Shown here piece by piece: positions 1-8,415 of a DNA stretch of 64,000 nucleotides (the stretch's first letter is position 1; every line of letters starts with the position of its first letter). The notes below the pieces were generated by a model that was given only the letters and a program-made list of their open reading frames with translations, was not told where the DNA came from and did not search any database. Origin of the DNA: Roseomonas sp. (lineage in GTDB: Bacteria; Pseudomonadota; Alphaproteobacteria; Acetobacterales; Acetobacteraceae); assembly GCA_020249145.1 (NCBI GenBank), contig JADCGF010000005.1, positions 186,001 through 250,000 on the forward strand. Direction: 5' to 3'. A program made the translations under genes and the position numbers.

Positions 1-618
1 CTGGCGAAAACGCCATGGAATCTCAGCGCCACCCGATGTTCGGACGCTGAGAAGTTCATGCCGCTGAAGCTCCGCGACCGCTACGGGGACGCCTTTCTCA
101 CGTAAGTATTCGGGCGATGCCACCAATACTAGCGGCAGTCGCGCGATACGTCGGGCTACCAGGCTTGATTCCTCGATAACGCCGCCGCGAATAACAATAT
201 CGAAGCCCTCACTCAGCATATCGACCGCGCGATTATCTAGGCTCACTTCAATTTGGAGTTCTGGGTATGCAGCCAAAAGCGAGGGCAATAGGGGCGGCAG
301 ATAATGCCGACCGAAGGACACCCCAACCGAAATCCTTACCCGCCCAACCGCTGCCGCGCGCGCATGACTTGCCTCAGCTACAGCTTCGTCCAGCGCGCGA
401 AGAGCTGCGGCGGTACGGGCGCGGAACGCCTCACCTTCTGCGGTGAGCCTCAATCGACGCGTAGAGCGGTTGAATAGGCGCACCCCCAACTGACTCTCCA
501 ATCGAGCAATATTCTTGCTGACCGCAGCGGGCGTTAGGTTCAGCTTGCTGGCAGCCGCTGTGAAGCTGCCAGCCGCTGCCGCTTCAGTGAAGGAGAATAG
601 CCCATGGAAGTTTTTCAT
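1..618 (-). CDS. LysR-family transcriptional regulator (3' end beyond window)
   Basis: The reading frame is open from ATG at 618 to the left edge, giving the first 206 residues. The N-terminus is a LysR winged helix-turn-helix (TEAAAAGSFTAAASKLNLTPAAVSKNIARLESQLG, split here as residues about 11-45), followed by LFNRSTRRLRLT and the start of the effector-binding domain (RVRISVGVSFGRHYLPPLL, then ASPEYL). The C-terminal part of the effector domain is missing. It is divergent from the NmrA-like gene at 733, the usual arrangement of a LysR regulator with its target, so control of that gene is the likely role. The ligand cannot be told. Base composition is less GC-rich than in the housekeeping genes to the right. 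Confidence 0.85.
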   Translation of the reverse strand, partial: MKNFHGLFSFTEAAAAGSFTAAASKLNLTPAAVSKNIARLESQLGVRLFNRSTRRLRLTAEGEAFRARTAAALRALDEAVAEASHARAAAVGRVRISVGVSFGRHYLPPLLPSLLAAYPELQIEVSLDNRAVDMLSEGFDIVIRGGVIEESSLVARRIARLPLVLVASPEYLREKGVPVAVAELQRHELLSVRTSGGAEIPWRFRQ

Positions 619-631
619 TTATTCCTCTTGG

Positions 632-646
632 TTGAAAATTATTCAA
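632..646. promoter_or_regulatory. Candidate LysR operator (TTGAA-N5-TTCAA dyad)
   Basis: TTGAAAATTATTCAA is a perfect 15-bp interrupted dyad with the T-N11-A spacing typical of LysR binding sites. It lies 14 bp from the LysR start and 87 bp from the start of the divergent gene, where a LysR regulator commonly binds. Seen directly; binding is inferred. Confidence 0.5.
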
Positions 647-671
647 ATTTTAGTGTGTTTTCGACTATATT
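642..671 (+). promoter_or_regulatory. Possible sigma-70 promoter of the NmrA-like gene
   Basis: A TTCAAA element at 642-647 and TATATT at 666-671 are separated by 18 bp, about 60 bp upstream of the ATG at 733. The -35 element overlaps the right arm of the LysR dyad, which would fit regulator control. Pattern reading only. Confidence 0.35.
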
Positions 672-732
672 GGTATCCCTTAAAACCCTTCTTCAGTTGT
701 CGTCCCGTTCAATCCACTGAAGGAGATTTCAA

Positions 733-1587
733 ATGAAAAACCGGATCCTCGTTACCGGAGCCACCGGCAATATCGGTACCGAACTCGTCAAGGCACTGCG
801 CGCTCGCAACGCCGCATTCGCTGTCATGACCAGCAAAGCTGGCAGCGCTCCAGCCGGCGTGACCGAAGTGTCTGGCAATTTCCTGGATCGCACTTCCTTG
901 GCCCAGGCTTTCGCCGGCATCGATACGCTCTTCTTGCTTTTTCCAATGGTGCCGGACATGCCGATCATGGCGGCCAACGCCGTGGCCGCTGCCAAGGCAG
1001 CCGGTGTCAAGCATATCGTTCGCTCCTCCGGGGCGGGGGCCGATGCGAATAGCGCGGCCGCCATCGCAAAGGTGCATGGCGAGATTGATGCGTTGGTGGC
1101 AGCCAGCGGAATACCCTTCACGCTGCTGCTACCAACGAGCTTCATGCAGAACACAATCAACTACTACGGTTCTTCGATCAGGGATGGCGGGCTATACGCG
1201 CCGCGCGGCAATGGTGCGATGGCGGTCATTGACGTGCGTGACATTGCTGAGGTGGCCGCCGTAGTACTGACCAATCCAGAGGCGCATGCGGGTCGCAGCT
1301 ACACCCTCTCTGGCCCAGAAAACCTAACTGACGCCCAGATGGTATCCTTGATTGCGCGCGAAATCGGGCGTGAGGTCAAGTATATCGACATTCCCGAGCA
1401 GACTGCACTGGAGGCCATGAAAAAAATGGGGGGTGCGCCCCAAGTGATCGAGTGGCTCATGAGCCTGAACTATGTAATCAAGCAGGGCTGGGCGGCTGGC
1501 GTCTCGCCAATGGTTCGGCTGATAACCGGGCACGAACCGCGTCGCTTTGAAGATTTCGTCCGAGAGAATGTGGCGGCGTGGAAATAG
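733..1587 (+). CDS. NmrA-like NAD(P)-binding protein (atypical SDR)
   Basis: A 284-residue protein opening with ILVTGATGNIG (residues 4-14), the glycine-rich dinucleotide loop of atypical short-chain dehydrogenases of the NmrA/quinone-reductase-2-like group. HIVRSSGAGADANS and the later DVRDIAEVAAVVL and YTLSGPENLT segments also fit this family. The classical SDR YxxxK catalytic pair is not evident, so it may be a redox sensor or an NAD(P)H-dependent reductase. A strong Shine-Dalgarno (AAGGAG) sits 8 bases before ATG 733. It is divergent from a LysR regulator that probably controls it. Codon use is less GC-biased than in the genes from 2 kb on, which may mean acquisition by transfer. Confidence 0.85.
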   Translation: MKNRILVTGATGNIGTELVKALRARNAAFAVMTSKAGSAPAGVTEVSGNFLDRTSLAQAFAGIDTLFLLFPMVPDMPIMAANAVAAAKAAGVKHIVRSSGAGADANSAAAIAKVHGEIDALVAASGIPFTLLLPTSFMQNTINYYGSSIRDGGLYAPRGNGAMAVIDVRDIAEVAAVVLTNPEAHAGRSYTLSGPENLTDAQMVSLIAREIGREVKYIDIPEQTALEAMKKMGGAPQVIEWLMSLNYVIKQGWAAGVSPMVRLITGHEPRRFEDFVRENVAAWK

Positions 1588-1858
1588 TACTGAAAAAAGC
1601 AGCCGTGAAACTCTTGATAGCGAGGACGCCGAGGCGCCGCCAGGTGCCTCGGCCCATGCAATCGCAATATGTCTGCTGCGCCATTGTGCGGCGGGCATGA
1701 TCAGAGCCACCTATGGCCGCGCAATTCTAACGCGCACATGGTGGCGCTGGGCGAAGGCTTGGCCTGATGGCCGACACTTCGCCTGCAAGCAGCCTTCATC
1801 CCTTCGCGGAGGCATAAGCACCACACCCATGCAAGCCGATGTTATCAATGTTCTTGTT
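1588..1858. other. Intergenic stretch between convergent genes; one strong hairpin
   Basis: No convincing gene is seen between the ends of the NmrA-like and RraA-like genes. GCCGAGGCGCC at 1628-1638 and GGTGCCTCGGC at 1643-1653 form an 11-bp stem (one G-T pair) with a four-base loop. No T-run follows, so this is a weak terminator candidate for the plus-strand gene. Confidence 0.5.
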
Positions 1859-2545
1859 CTATCGGCTGATAACACGCGCATTCCCGACAATGGCGCGCAT
1901 GCGGTCATTGGCCGTCGCACCCGCTTCCACTGCGGCGATGGCGCGGGCTTCGGCGGCGCGCACGGCGGCGAGTTTTTCAAGTACCGCTTCCGCCTGTCCC
2001 TGAGGGATCACCACAACGCCATCGGCATCGCCGACAATGATATCGCCCGGGCGCACATGCTGCCCGCCAAGCGTCACCGGCGCACCGACCACCGCCGGTC
2101 CATTGGCCGCAGGCGATGCCGGCATGATGCCCGCGGCAAAAAGCGGCAGGCGGGAAGCGACAATGCCTGCACGGTCGCGCGCCAGACCATCGGTGACGAA
2201 AGCTGCGACACCCTTGTTCTTCATCATGCCGGCCACCAGGTCGCCGATCAGGGCGGTCGCGGTATAGGCATCATTCGCAACCACGATCACATCGCCCGCT
2301 TCGGCTTCCATCAGCGCGCCAAAAACGCCGACCACATCGGCAGGATAGGCGAGTGCCGTGAGGGCCGGGCCAACAAAAACCGCATTGTCGGGGTCCATCG
2401 GCTTGATACGGTAATCAAGGGCACCCCGCCCTTCCATGGCATCCGCCAGATGCGATGTCTGCGCGCCGCGAAAGGCTTCGACCAGCGCGCGATCAGGGCG
2501 GCGATGACCGCGATGGATGGTGAGCAGCGGGGGGTTGTCGAGCAT
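1859..2545 (-). CDS. RraA family protein (4-hydroxy-4-methyl-2-oxoglutarate aldolase-like)
   Basis: About 228 residues of the RraA/HMG-aldolase fold. Diagnostic segments are SHLADAMEGRGALDYRI near the start, GDVIVVANDAY, AFVTDGLARDRAGI (the TDGxxRD metal/substrate region) and RPGDIIVGDADGVVVIP near the end. The family includes oxoacid aldolases and decarboxylases as well as RNase E regulators, and the sequence alone does not decide. I chose ATG at 2545 because AGGAGAGG lies just upstream; a longer start at 2632 would run into the preceding ackA. It is the last gene of the fabI-ackA-rraA-like run, 58 bases after the ackA stop. Confidence 0.8.
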   Translation of the reverse strand: MLDNPPLLTIHRGHRRPDRALVEAFRGAQTSHLADAMEGRGALDYRIKPMDPDNAVFVGPALTALAYPADVVGVFGALMEAEAGDVIVVANDAYTATALIGDLVAGMMKNKGVAAFVTDGLARDRAGIVASRLPLFAAGIMPASPAANGPAVVGAPVTLGGQHVRPGDIIVGDADGVVVIPQGQAEAVLEKLAAVRAAEARAIAAVEAGATANDRMRAIVGNARVISR

Positions 2546-2603
2546 GGGGCCTCTCCTGTTTGGTTTCCCCCATGCTTGCCTTTCATGCGGGGCGCGTAAA
2601 GCC

Positions 2604-3806
2604 TCAGGCAGCGCTGATAAGTTCCAAGGCATGCTCCGCGATCATCGCTTCCTCATCCGTATGGCGGATCAGCACGCGCACGGGATCACCCGCGCGGCCG
2701 ATCTCAGGGCGATTGGCGGCATTGGCCGCAGGATCAAGGTTGATGCCAAGAAAGCCGAGCCCCGCGCAGATGCGCGCGCGCACACCATGTGCATTCTCAC
2801 CAATGCCGGCAGTGAAGACCAAAGCGTCTATCCCGCCGATGGAAGCGGCCAGGGCGCCAATCTCACGTCGCACGCGAAAGGCGAAGTGGTCCAAGGCGGC
2901 CTCAGCAGCCTCGGTCCCCGCGGCTTCGATGGCGCGCACATCCTGGGATACGCCGGACATGCCCTTCAAGCCGCTGTCGTGATAGAGCAGATGTGTGATG
3001 TCTTTTGATTTCATCTGCAAACTATCCAGCATATGCAGCACCACGCCGGGGTCTAGCTGCCCGCTGCGCGTGCCCATCGGCACGCCATCCAAGGCGGTGA
3101 AGCCCATGGTGGTGGCGCGGCTTTGCCCGCCTGCAATGGCGCATAGCGACGCGCCATTGCCGAGATGCGCGACAATCAGCCTTGCGCGCCCAAGGGTGGC
3201 ATCCTCAGCCGCCAGCCGGCGCGCGATATATTCGTAAGACAGGCCATGGAAGCCGTAGCGCAGGATGCCCTGATCATAGAAACGCGGCGGCAGAGCAAAA
3301 GCGGCGGCGGCATGGCTTTGCGTGCGGTGAAAGGCCGTATCGAAACAGGCGATTTGCGCCACCCCCGGAAAATGCCGCGCGGCGGCTTCAATGCCGGCCA
3401 GATTATGCGGCTGATGCAAGGGTGCCAAAGGCACCAGCGCGCGAAACCTTGCCATGATGGCATCGGTGATCAGCACCGGCGCGCTGAGATCCCGCCCACC
3501 ATGCACCACGCGATGACCTATGGCGCGAATGGAAGCGCCATGCAGCAAGGGTGTCAGCGCTTCAAGGATTATACCCAAAGCGCCTTCATGGCCCTTCGGT
3601 GCCTCGGCTTCCGCAAAACTGCGTTCGGCCAGTTTCGCACCGGCGGCGTCACGCAAGGTGAAGCGCGGCGCGGCACCAATACCTTCCATCTGGCCATCAT
3701 AACGCTGCGTCAAGCCTCCGCCCGTCACAGCAAACACCGCGAATTTGAGCGAAGATGATCCCGCATTCAGCACCAAAAGCGCGGCGGGCTTGGCTTCAGG
3801 CGACAT
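2604..3806 (-). CDS. ackA: Acetate kinase
   Basis: A 400-residue acetate/propionate kinase (ATP + acetate to acetyl phosphate + ADP). It has signature 1 NAGSSSLKF at residues 14-22, IGHRVVHGG, FDTAFH, the phosphate-binding AHLGNGAS near residue 213 and VFTAGIGENA near the C-terminus. Length is normal for the family. ATG at 3806 was chosen because it puts the signature at the usual distance; it overlaps the end of fabI by 11 bases, so the two are probably translationally coupled. No phosphotransacetylase gene is present in the window, although pta often accompanies ackA and fabI in alphaproteobacteria. Confidence 0.93.
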   Translation of the reverse strand: MSPEAKPAALLVLNAGSSSLKFAVFAVTGGGLTQRYDGQMEGIGAAPRFTLRDAAGAKLAERSFAEAEAPKGHEGALGIILEALTPLLHGASIRAIGHRVVHGGRDLSAPVLITDAIMARFRALVPLAPLHQPHNLAGIEAAARHFPGVAQIACFDTAFHRTQSHAAAAFALPPRFYDQGILRYGFHGLSYEYIARRLAAEDATLGRARLIVAHLGNGASLCAIAGGQSRATTMGFTALDGVPMGTRSGQLDPGVVLHMLDSLQMKSKDITHLLYHDSGLKGMSGVSQDVRAIEAAGTEAAEAALDHFAFRVRREIGALAASIGGIDALVFTAGIGENAHGVRARICAGLGFLGINLDPAANAANRPEIGRAGDPVRVLIRHTDEEAMIAEHALELISAA

Positions 3807-4605
3807 GATGCAGCCCTGCATCAACATAAATCGTCTCACCCGTCATGCCCGATGACGCGCCGCTTACCAAAAACGCCACCACGCGGCCGACTTCGGCGAT
3901 ATCCACCAGGCGCTGCGCCGGGGCGCGCACCTTGGCGTCTTCGATCAGCTCATCAAACTGCGCGATGCCGCTTGCGGCACGCGTGCGCAGCGGACCGGGC
4001 GAGACCGCGAAAACACGAACGCCACGCGGGCCAAGTTCTGCCGCCGCATAGCGGACCGAGGCTTCAAGCGCTGCCTTCACCGGCCCCATCATATTGTAAT
4101 TCGCGACCACCTTATCGGCGCCGTAATAGCTCATGGTCACCAGCACGCCGCCAGGCGCCATCATGGGTTCCGCAAGCTTTGCCATCCGCAGGAAGGACCA
4201 GCAGGAAACCCGCATCGCTTGGGCGAAGCCTTCCGCCGAGCAATCAATGACACGGCCATGCAAATCGGCACGCGGCGCAAAGGCGATGGAATGGATCACG
4301 AAATCAAGCTTGCCCCATTCGCGGCTGATGCGGTCGAAGACCGCTCCCAACTCTCCGGGCGCTTCCACATCAAGCTTCATGGCGATTTCGGCGCCGAGCT
4401 GTTCCGCCAGGGGACGGACATGGGGTTCCGCCTTTTCGTTCAGCCAGGTCACGGCAAGGCCGGCGCCAAAGGCGCGAAGCTTCGCGGCGGCACCGAAAGC
4501 AATGGAATCGGCATTGGCAATGCCAACGACCAGGCCTCGCTTGCCCTTCAGCATATCACCAATGCGCTGATCAGGGTTCCAGATGGTGGGTAGCGGGTCG
4601 GTCAT
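3796..4605 (-). CDS. fabI: Enoyl-[acyl-carrier-protein] reductase (NADH), FabI type
   Basis: This enzyme performs the last reduction of type II fatty-acid elongation. About 269 residues with the FabI cofactor loop GIANADSIAFG instead of the usual SDR TGxxxGxG, and the catalytic set in SYYGADKVVANYNMMGPVKAAL (segments at residues 159-180), giving Tyr160, Tyr170 and Lys177. The C-terminal GETIYVDAG is typical. ATG at 4605 is preceded by GGAGA six bases upstream; an ATG at 4617 is less likely. It is the promoter-proximal gene of the fabI-ackA pair. Whether this is the only enoyl reductase of the cell cannot be told here. Confidence 0.93.
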   Translation of the reverse strand: MTDPLPTIWNPDQRIGDMLKGKRGLVVGIANADSIAFGAAAKLRAFGAGLAVTWLNEKAEPHVRPLAEQLGAEIAMKLDVEAPGELGAVFDRISREWGKLDFVIHSIAFAPRADLHGRVIDCSAEGFAQAMRVSCWSFLRMAKLAEPMMAPGGVLVTMSYYGADKVVANYNMMGPVKAALEASVRYAAAELGPRGVRVFAVSPGPLRTRAASGIAQFDELIEDAKVRAPAQRLVDIAEVGRVVAFLVSGASSGMTGETIYVDAGLHHVA

Positions 4606-4685
4606 GCGGCTCTCCATGTCTCGGCCCGTCCTTTAGCAAGACACCCACGCGCTTTCTTGCGCCGGATCATGCCAGGGCCATCACG

Positions 4686-5387
4686 TCAGCAGGGGGCGAA
4701 GCGGATGCGTTCGATCCGCGCATCCAGCCGCGCTTTGGTATCATCCACATCCGTGCCGACCATGATTTCAAGCACGGGCGGCACCGTGCTGCCGCGGAAG
4801 GCTGCGCGCCAATCGCGCCCGAGATCAATTTTTTCGTCGAACCATTGCTGGCGCGGGGCATTGGCAGCACGCAAAACATGGACCTTGCCGAGCCCGGCCA
4901 CATAAGGGTTACTGAAGGGGCGCGGTTCCTGCCCCGTGCCGCCCCAAACATAGGCAATCATGCTGCGCGGGAGGCGATGATCCCCGGCCATGGACTGGGC
5001 CATGGTGAATTGCGCCTTTTGGAAAAAGCCAGCATCTGGGGGCCAGCCATCAAAACCGACCGTAATCGCGATGGCGCGATCATCGCCACCCTTGCGATCA
5101 AGCGGTGTTGGCGGCGGCCCCTGATCCACCCGCCAGCGCCAGAACAGGCAGGCATCAGCCTTCGTGACGGAGCGCCAGACGAAACTCCCCTGCCCCACCC
5201 CGGTGATGCGCAAGCCGCCATCGGGCAGGGCTTCAAATGTCGCGGGCTTAATGGCGGGCCAGCCGCCCTTTTGCCAGCCGGCGGCGCGCAAAGGGTCCGG
5301 CGTGGGCAGGCGTTCGGCCGGCGCGCCCAGCAGGGGGGCGAGCAGCAGGACGCAAAGGGCGCGAATTAACGGCGGCATGGGCGCCAT
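4686..5387 (-). CDS. DUF3047 family secreted protein
   Basis: A 233-residue protein with an N-terminal hydrophobic signal segment (residues about 5-22, ending near LLGAPA), hence probably periplasmic. The body has the FWRWRVDQGPP, DDRAIAITVGFDG and MIAYVWGGTG blocks of the DUF3047 family, and a C-terminal ISTDVDDT-like stretch (MVGTDVDDTKA). The function of the family is unknown to me; the fold looks beta-rich. It sits 80 bases upstream of the fabI start on the same strand and may share its transcript. Confidence 0.7.
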   Translation of the reverse strand: MAPMPPLIRALCVLLLAPLLGAPAERLPTPDPLRAAGWQKGGWPAIKPATFEALPDGGLRITGVGQGSFVWRSVTKADACLFWRWRVDQGPPPTPLDRKGGDDRAIAITVGFDGWPPDAGFFQKAQFTMAQSMAGDHRLPRSMIAYVWGGTGQEPRPFSNPYVAGLGKVHVLRAANAPRQQWFDEKIDLGRDWRAAFRGSTVPPVLEIMVGTDVDDTKARLDARIERIRFAPC

Positions 5388-5426
5388 ATGGGGCAGCCTG
5401 GGCCAATGGTAAATGCCGCGTTAACC

Positions 5427-6788
5427 TCAGGAGTGCTGCACCGCCCGCGCCCGTGCCACCACACGATCCGTGAAGGCGCCCGCGCTGCCAAGGTAGCTAC
5501 TGTGGTCCGTCATGGCCGCGACCGCCGCGGCATCCAGCCGCGCGGCAATGGCCGGAATGCGGGAAAGCGCGGCCGCCAAGCTGATACCTTCCGCGCGCAC
5601 CGCATCGCAGGCGTCATTGACCTTATGATGTGCCTCTCCCCGGCCCAGAATGGGGGCAAGGCGCATCATCACGGCCTCACCCATGATCATGCCATGGGTT
5701 GCGTCCAGATTGGCGCGCATGCGTGCCGCATCCACTTGCAGCCCTTCGGCCAAAAACCGCGCCTGCGCCACCGCGCCATGCGTCAGCAGGAAGGCTTGCG
5801 GCAACGCCAAAGCCTCTGCCTGCCAAGGCCCGGTGCCGCGTTCCAGATCATGCGCCATGGCCGAGAGCATTTGCGGCACCAGCGCATGCACGCCGCGCGC
5901 CTGCGCCAGGATATACTCGCAGGCAATCGGGTTGCGCTTTTGCGGCATGGTGGAAGACCCGCCGCGCTTGGGCGCATGCGGTTCCGCCACTTCGGCCAAT
6001 TCCGTTTGCATCAGCAGCATCACATCCGTGCCGATTTTGGAAAGACTGCCACACAGCACGCCAAGCCAGCAGGCCACTTCCGCAACCCCATCGCGCGCCA
6101 CATGCCAGGGGATATCGGCTTCGATCAGGTCAAGCTCTCGCGCCAATTCACGCGCCACCGGCAGGCCCTGATCCCCCAATGAGGCCAAGGTGCCGGAAGC
6201 CCCGCCAAAACCTAGCCGCAGCACGCGCGGGCGGAGCTGTTCCAGCCGTTCCAGCGCCGTAATCAGCGGGTTGAGCCAAACCGCGACCTTATAACCAAAA
6301 GTCACCGGCAGCGCGTGTTGCAAATGGGTGCGCCCGGCCATCACGGTATCGCGATGCCGTGCCGCCAAGCCCGCGAAGCCCGCAATGGTCGCGCGCAAAT
6401 CGGCTTCAATCAGCGCCAAGCCATCACGGATTTGCAGCACTAGCGCGCTATCCATGATGTCTTGCGTGGTGGCCCCCCAATGGGTCCAGCGCCCGGCATC
6501 TTCGCCGGCCAGTTTGGAAAGCTGATTGACCAGCCCCACCACAGGGTAGCCGGTATTGCGCGTCGCGGAGGCAAGCGCAGCGCGGTCCAAGCTATCGGCG
6601 CGCGCCGCTTTTGTGATGCTGGAAGCGGCATCTGCGGGGATGATGCCAAGCGTGGCTTGCGCGCGCGCAAGTGCCGCTTCCACATCCAGCATCCTTTGCA
6701 GATAGGCATCTTCGCCGAAGGTGACACGCATGGCATCCGTGCCATAAAGCGCGCCAAGCACCGAGCTATCGGCGGGGTTCACAGGCAT
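5427..6788 (-). CDS. Class II fumarase/aspartase-superfamily lyase, 3-carboxymuconate cycloisomerase (PcaB)-like
   Basis: A 453-residue lyase. GGSSTMPQKRNPIACE is the superfamily signature with the catalytic serine loop; THWGATTQDIMDSA and GRTHLQHALPVTFG are the other two conserved regions. The overall pattern (short, N-terminal LGALYGTDAMRVTFG, C-terminal lyase extension) fits the PcaB/adenylosuccinate-lyase branch. PcaB would isomerise 3-carboxy-cis,cis-muconate in the protocatechuate pathway, but no other pca gene is present, so the substrate is uncertain. The start ATG at 6788 follows a spaced GGGGAGC. It lies 53 bases after the DUF4167 gene on the same strand. Confidence 0.75.
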   Translation of the reverse strand: MPVNPADSSVLGALYGTDAMRVTFGEDAYLQRMLDVEAALARAQATLGIIPADAASSITKAARADSLDRAALASATRNTGYPVVGLVNQLSKLAGEDAGRWTHWGATTQDIMDSALVLQIRDGLALIEADLRATIAGFAGLAARHRDTVMAGRTHLQHALPVTFGYKVAVWLNPLITALERLEQLRPRVLRLGFGGASGTLASLGDQGLPVARELARELDLIEADIPWHVARDGVAEVACWLGVLCGSLSKIGTDVMLLMQTELAEVAEPHAPKRGGSSTMPQKRNPIACEYILAQARGVHALVPQMLSAMAHDLERGTGPWQAEALALPQAFLLTHGAVAQARFLAEGLQVDAARMRANLDATHGMIMGEAVMMRLAPILGRGEAHHKVNDACDAVRAEGISLAAALSRIPAIAARLDAAAVAAMTDHSSYLGSAGAFTDRVVARARAVQHS

Positions 6789-6841
6789 TTTCAGCTCCCC
6801 GAACCCGACGCCGCACGCCGGGCGGCAAGTCAGGTGGGTGT

Positions 6842-7324
6842 TTAGGCGGGTTCGGGCGCCGGCGCGGGCCGCGCGGGGGCAACCACCTCGGCACCGCTTT
6901 CGTTCAAATCGGGCGTGATGGTCTGGGCTTCGCCACGATATTCCGGCTGGTCAGCACCTTCGCCGCCATCCGGTCCTTCCTGGCCGTCCTGCGGCTGGTA
7001 ACGACGCTGCTGATATTGCTGGTGCTGCATCGCGGCCTGGTTCATGGCGTTCAGGATACGGAAGTAATGCTCCGCATGCTGGAAATAGCCTTCCGCCATC
7101 ACCCGATCCCCGCCGCTGGTCGCATCGCGCCCAAGCTGGAGGTATTTTTCGAAAAGCTGTTGCGCCGTGCCGCGCAGCCGCAAATCCGGGCCGTTCGAAT
7201 CAAATACGTGGTTGCGATTGAGCGGCTGACCACCGCCCTGATTGCCACCCCCGCCACTATGGCGGAATTGGCCGCCCCCACCATGACGGTGACCGCCCCG
7301 GCCGCGCATGCGCTTCATGTTCAT
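6842..7324 (-). CDS. DUF4167 domain protein
   Basis: A 160-residue protein. It begins MKRMRGRGG, followed by a Gly/His/Asn/Gln-rich tract, then the conserved core NHVFDSNGPDLRLRGTAQQLFEKYLQLGRDA and RVMAEGYFQHAEHYFRILNAMNQ (residues about 37-95), with an acidic, Pro-rich disordered tail. This core defines DUF4167, a family typical of alphaproteobacteria and usually found next to prmC and prfA, as here. The basic Gly-rich head suggests nucleic-acid binding, but the role is unknown. The start could be ATG 7324 or ATG 7318; neither has a clear Shine-Dalgarno. Confidence 0.8.
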   Translation of the reverse strand: MNMKRMRGRGGHRHGGGGQFRHSGGGGNQGGGQPLNRNHVFDSNGPDLRLRGTAQQLFEKYLQLGRDATSGGDRVMAEGYFQHAEHYFRILNAMNQAAMQHQQYQQRRYQPQDGQEGPDGGEGADQPEYRGEAQTITPDLNESGAEVVAPARPAPAPEPA

Positions 7325-7511
7325 CTGTATTGCGTTTCGCTGTTCCGCATTCGGCGTTTTCCGGGCGCAGCGGGCCTAGGCCCTGGGTTACGTCCTGAAT
7401 TCCGAGTCTGTTACATCCAAACGGCGCCGAGAGGATCAGGTTCAACAACCGCCTTTCGGAATCAGGGAGGGGAATCGAACTTCCTGCCCTCACCGCTCCT
7501 GTCTTCTAGCG

Positions 7512-7533
7512 CCTTGGCCGCGCCGCGCCAAGG
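7512..7533 (-). terminator. Hairpin just after prmC
   Basis: CCTTGGC at 7512-7518 and GCCAAGG at 7527-7533 form a 7-bp stem seven bases after the prmC stop. No T-run follows on the minus strand, so termination is doubtful; it may be a processing or stability element. The rest of 7325-7511 holds no recognisable gene. Confidence 0.3.
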
Positions 7534-7539
7534 GCAAAA

Positions 7540-8415
7540 TTACGCAGCCCGCAGGACAAGCGCGCGCAGCATCCCGCCCAGATCGGCGCGGCAGGCTTCG
7601 GGGGTAAGCCCCGCCGCCCTGGCCAGCGCCTCAACCGCCGCCTGCTGCCCCGCGCCCAGTTCCAGCACCGCCACGCCGCGCGGCGCCAAAAGCCGCGGCA
7701 GATCGGCGATGATGCGCCGATAGGCCGAAAGCCCATCCGCCCCGCCATCCAAGGCCGAGGCCGGTTCATGCCGGGCCACTTCGGCCATCAGCCCAGGGAT
7801 GGCAGCGCTTTCGATATAGGGCGGGTTGGTCAGGATAAGATCAAACGGGCCGAACAGCGCCGCCGCCCAATCGCCAGCCAGGAAGCGCGCCCGCCCGGCA
7901 AGGCCGAGCCTGCCCGCATTGCGCGCGGCAAGCGCGGCGGCTTCGGGCTTCAGGTCAACGCCAACCCCTTTTGCAGCGGGCAATTCACTCAGCAGCGCGA
8001 GCAATAAGGCCCCGGTCCCGGTGCCGAGATCAAGCACGCGCAGCGCCGCGCCCTTATCCGGGCAGGCTTCCAGCGCGGCTTCAATCAGGCTTTCGGAATC
8101 CGCGCGGGGGATCAGCGTGGCCGGCGAGACTTCCAGTTCCAGCGTCCAGAAGCCCACATGGCCAATCAGATAGGCAAAGGGTTCATGCGCGACGCGGCGC
8201 GCGAGCAATGCGGCGAATTGTGCGGCCTTATCCGCCGCAACGGGCGCGCGCGGGTCACGCAGCAAGGCTTCCTCGGAAGTGTTCAGCACATGCGCGAGCA
8301 AGCGGCGTGCTTCCAGGCGCGGGGCTTCAATCGCCGCTCCGCGCAATCTTTGCCCAGCCTGACAGAGAAAAAAGCCAATCGTGCCAGCCGGATCGGCGCA
8401 GCGCGGCTCACTCAC
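7540..8415 (-). CDS. prmC: Peptide chain release factor N5-glutamine methyltransferase
   Basis: PrmC (HemK) methylates the glutamine of the GGQ motif of release factors, using S-adenosylmethionine. The 291-residue protein has the helical N-terminal domain, the SAM loop DLGTGTG at residues 129-135 and the catalytic NPPY at 197-200. IPRADSE (about 102-108) is the conserved substrate-side motif. It overlaps prfA, the gene of its substrate, by four bases (ATGA), implying coupled translation. Length and order (prfA-prmC) are those usual in proteobacteria. Confidence 0.95.
   Translation of the reverse strand: MSEPRCADPAGTIGFFLCQAGQRLRGAAIEAPRLEARRLLAHVLNTSEEALLRDPRAPVAADKAAQFAALLARRVAHEPFAYLIGHVGFWTLELEVSPATLIPRADSESLIEAALEACPDKGAALRVLDLGTGTGALLLALLSELPAAKGVGVDLKPEAAALAARNAGRLGLAGRARFLAGDWAAALFGPFDLILTNPPYIESAAIPGLMAEVARHEPASALDGGADGLSAYRRIIADLPRLLAPRGVAVLELGAGQQAAVEALARAAGLTPEACRADLGGMLRALVLRAA

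Noticed and set aside
1588..1858. Possible transposase remains between the NmrA-like and RraA-like genes
   Set aside because: No frame shows transposase motifs and no terminal inverted repeats or target duplications are visible.
7440..7500. tRNA T-arm-like sequence (GTTCGATTCCC on the minus strand) between prmC and DUF4167; considered as a tRNA or tmRNA piece
   Set aside because: The five bases on either side of the loop do not pair, and no acceptor, D or anticodon arm can be formed. No tmRNA tag frame is present.
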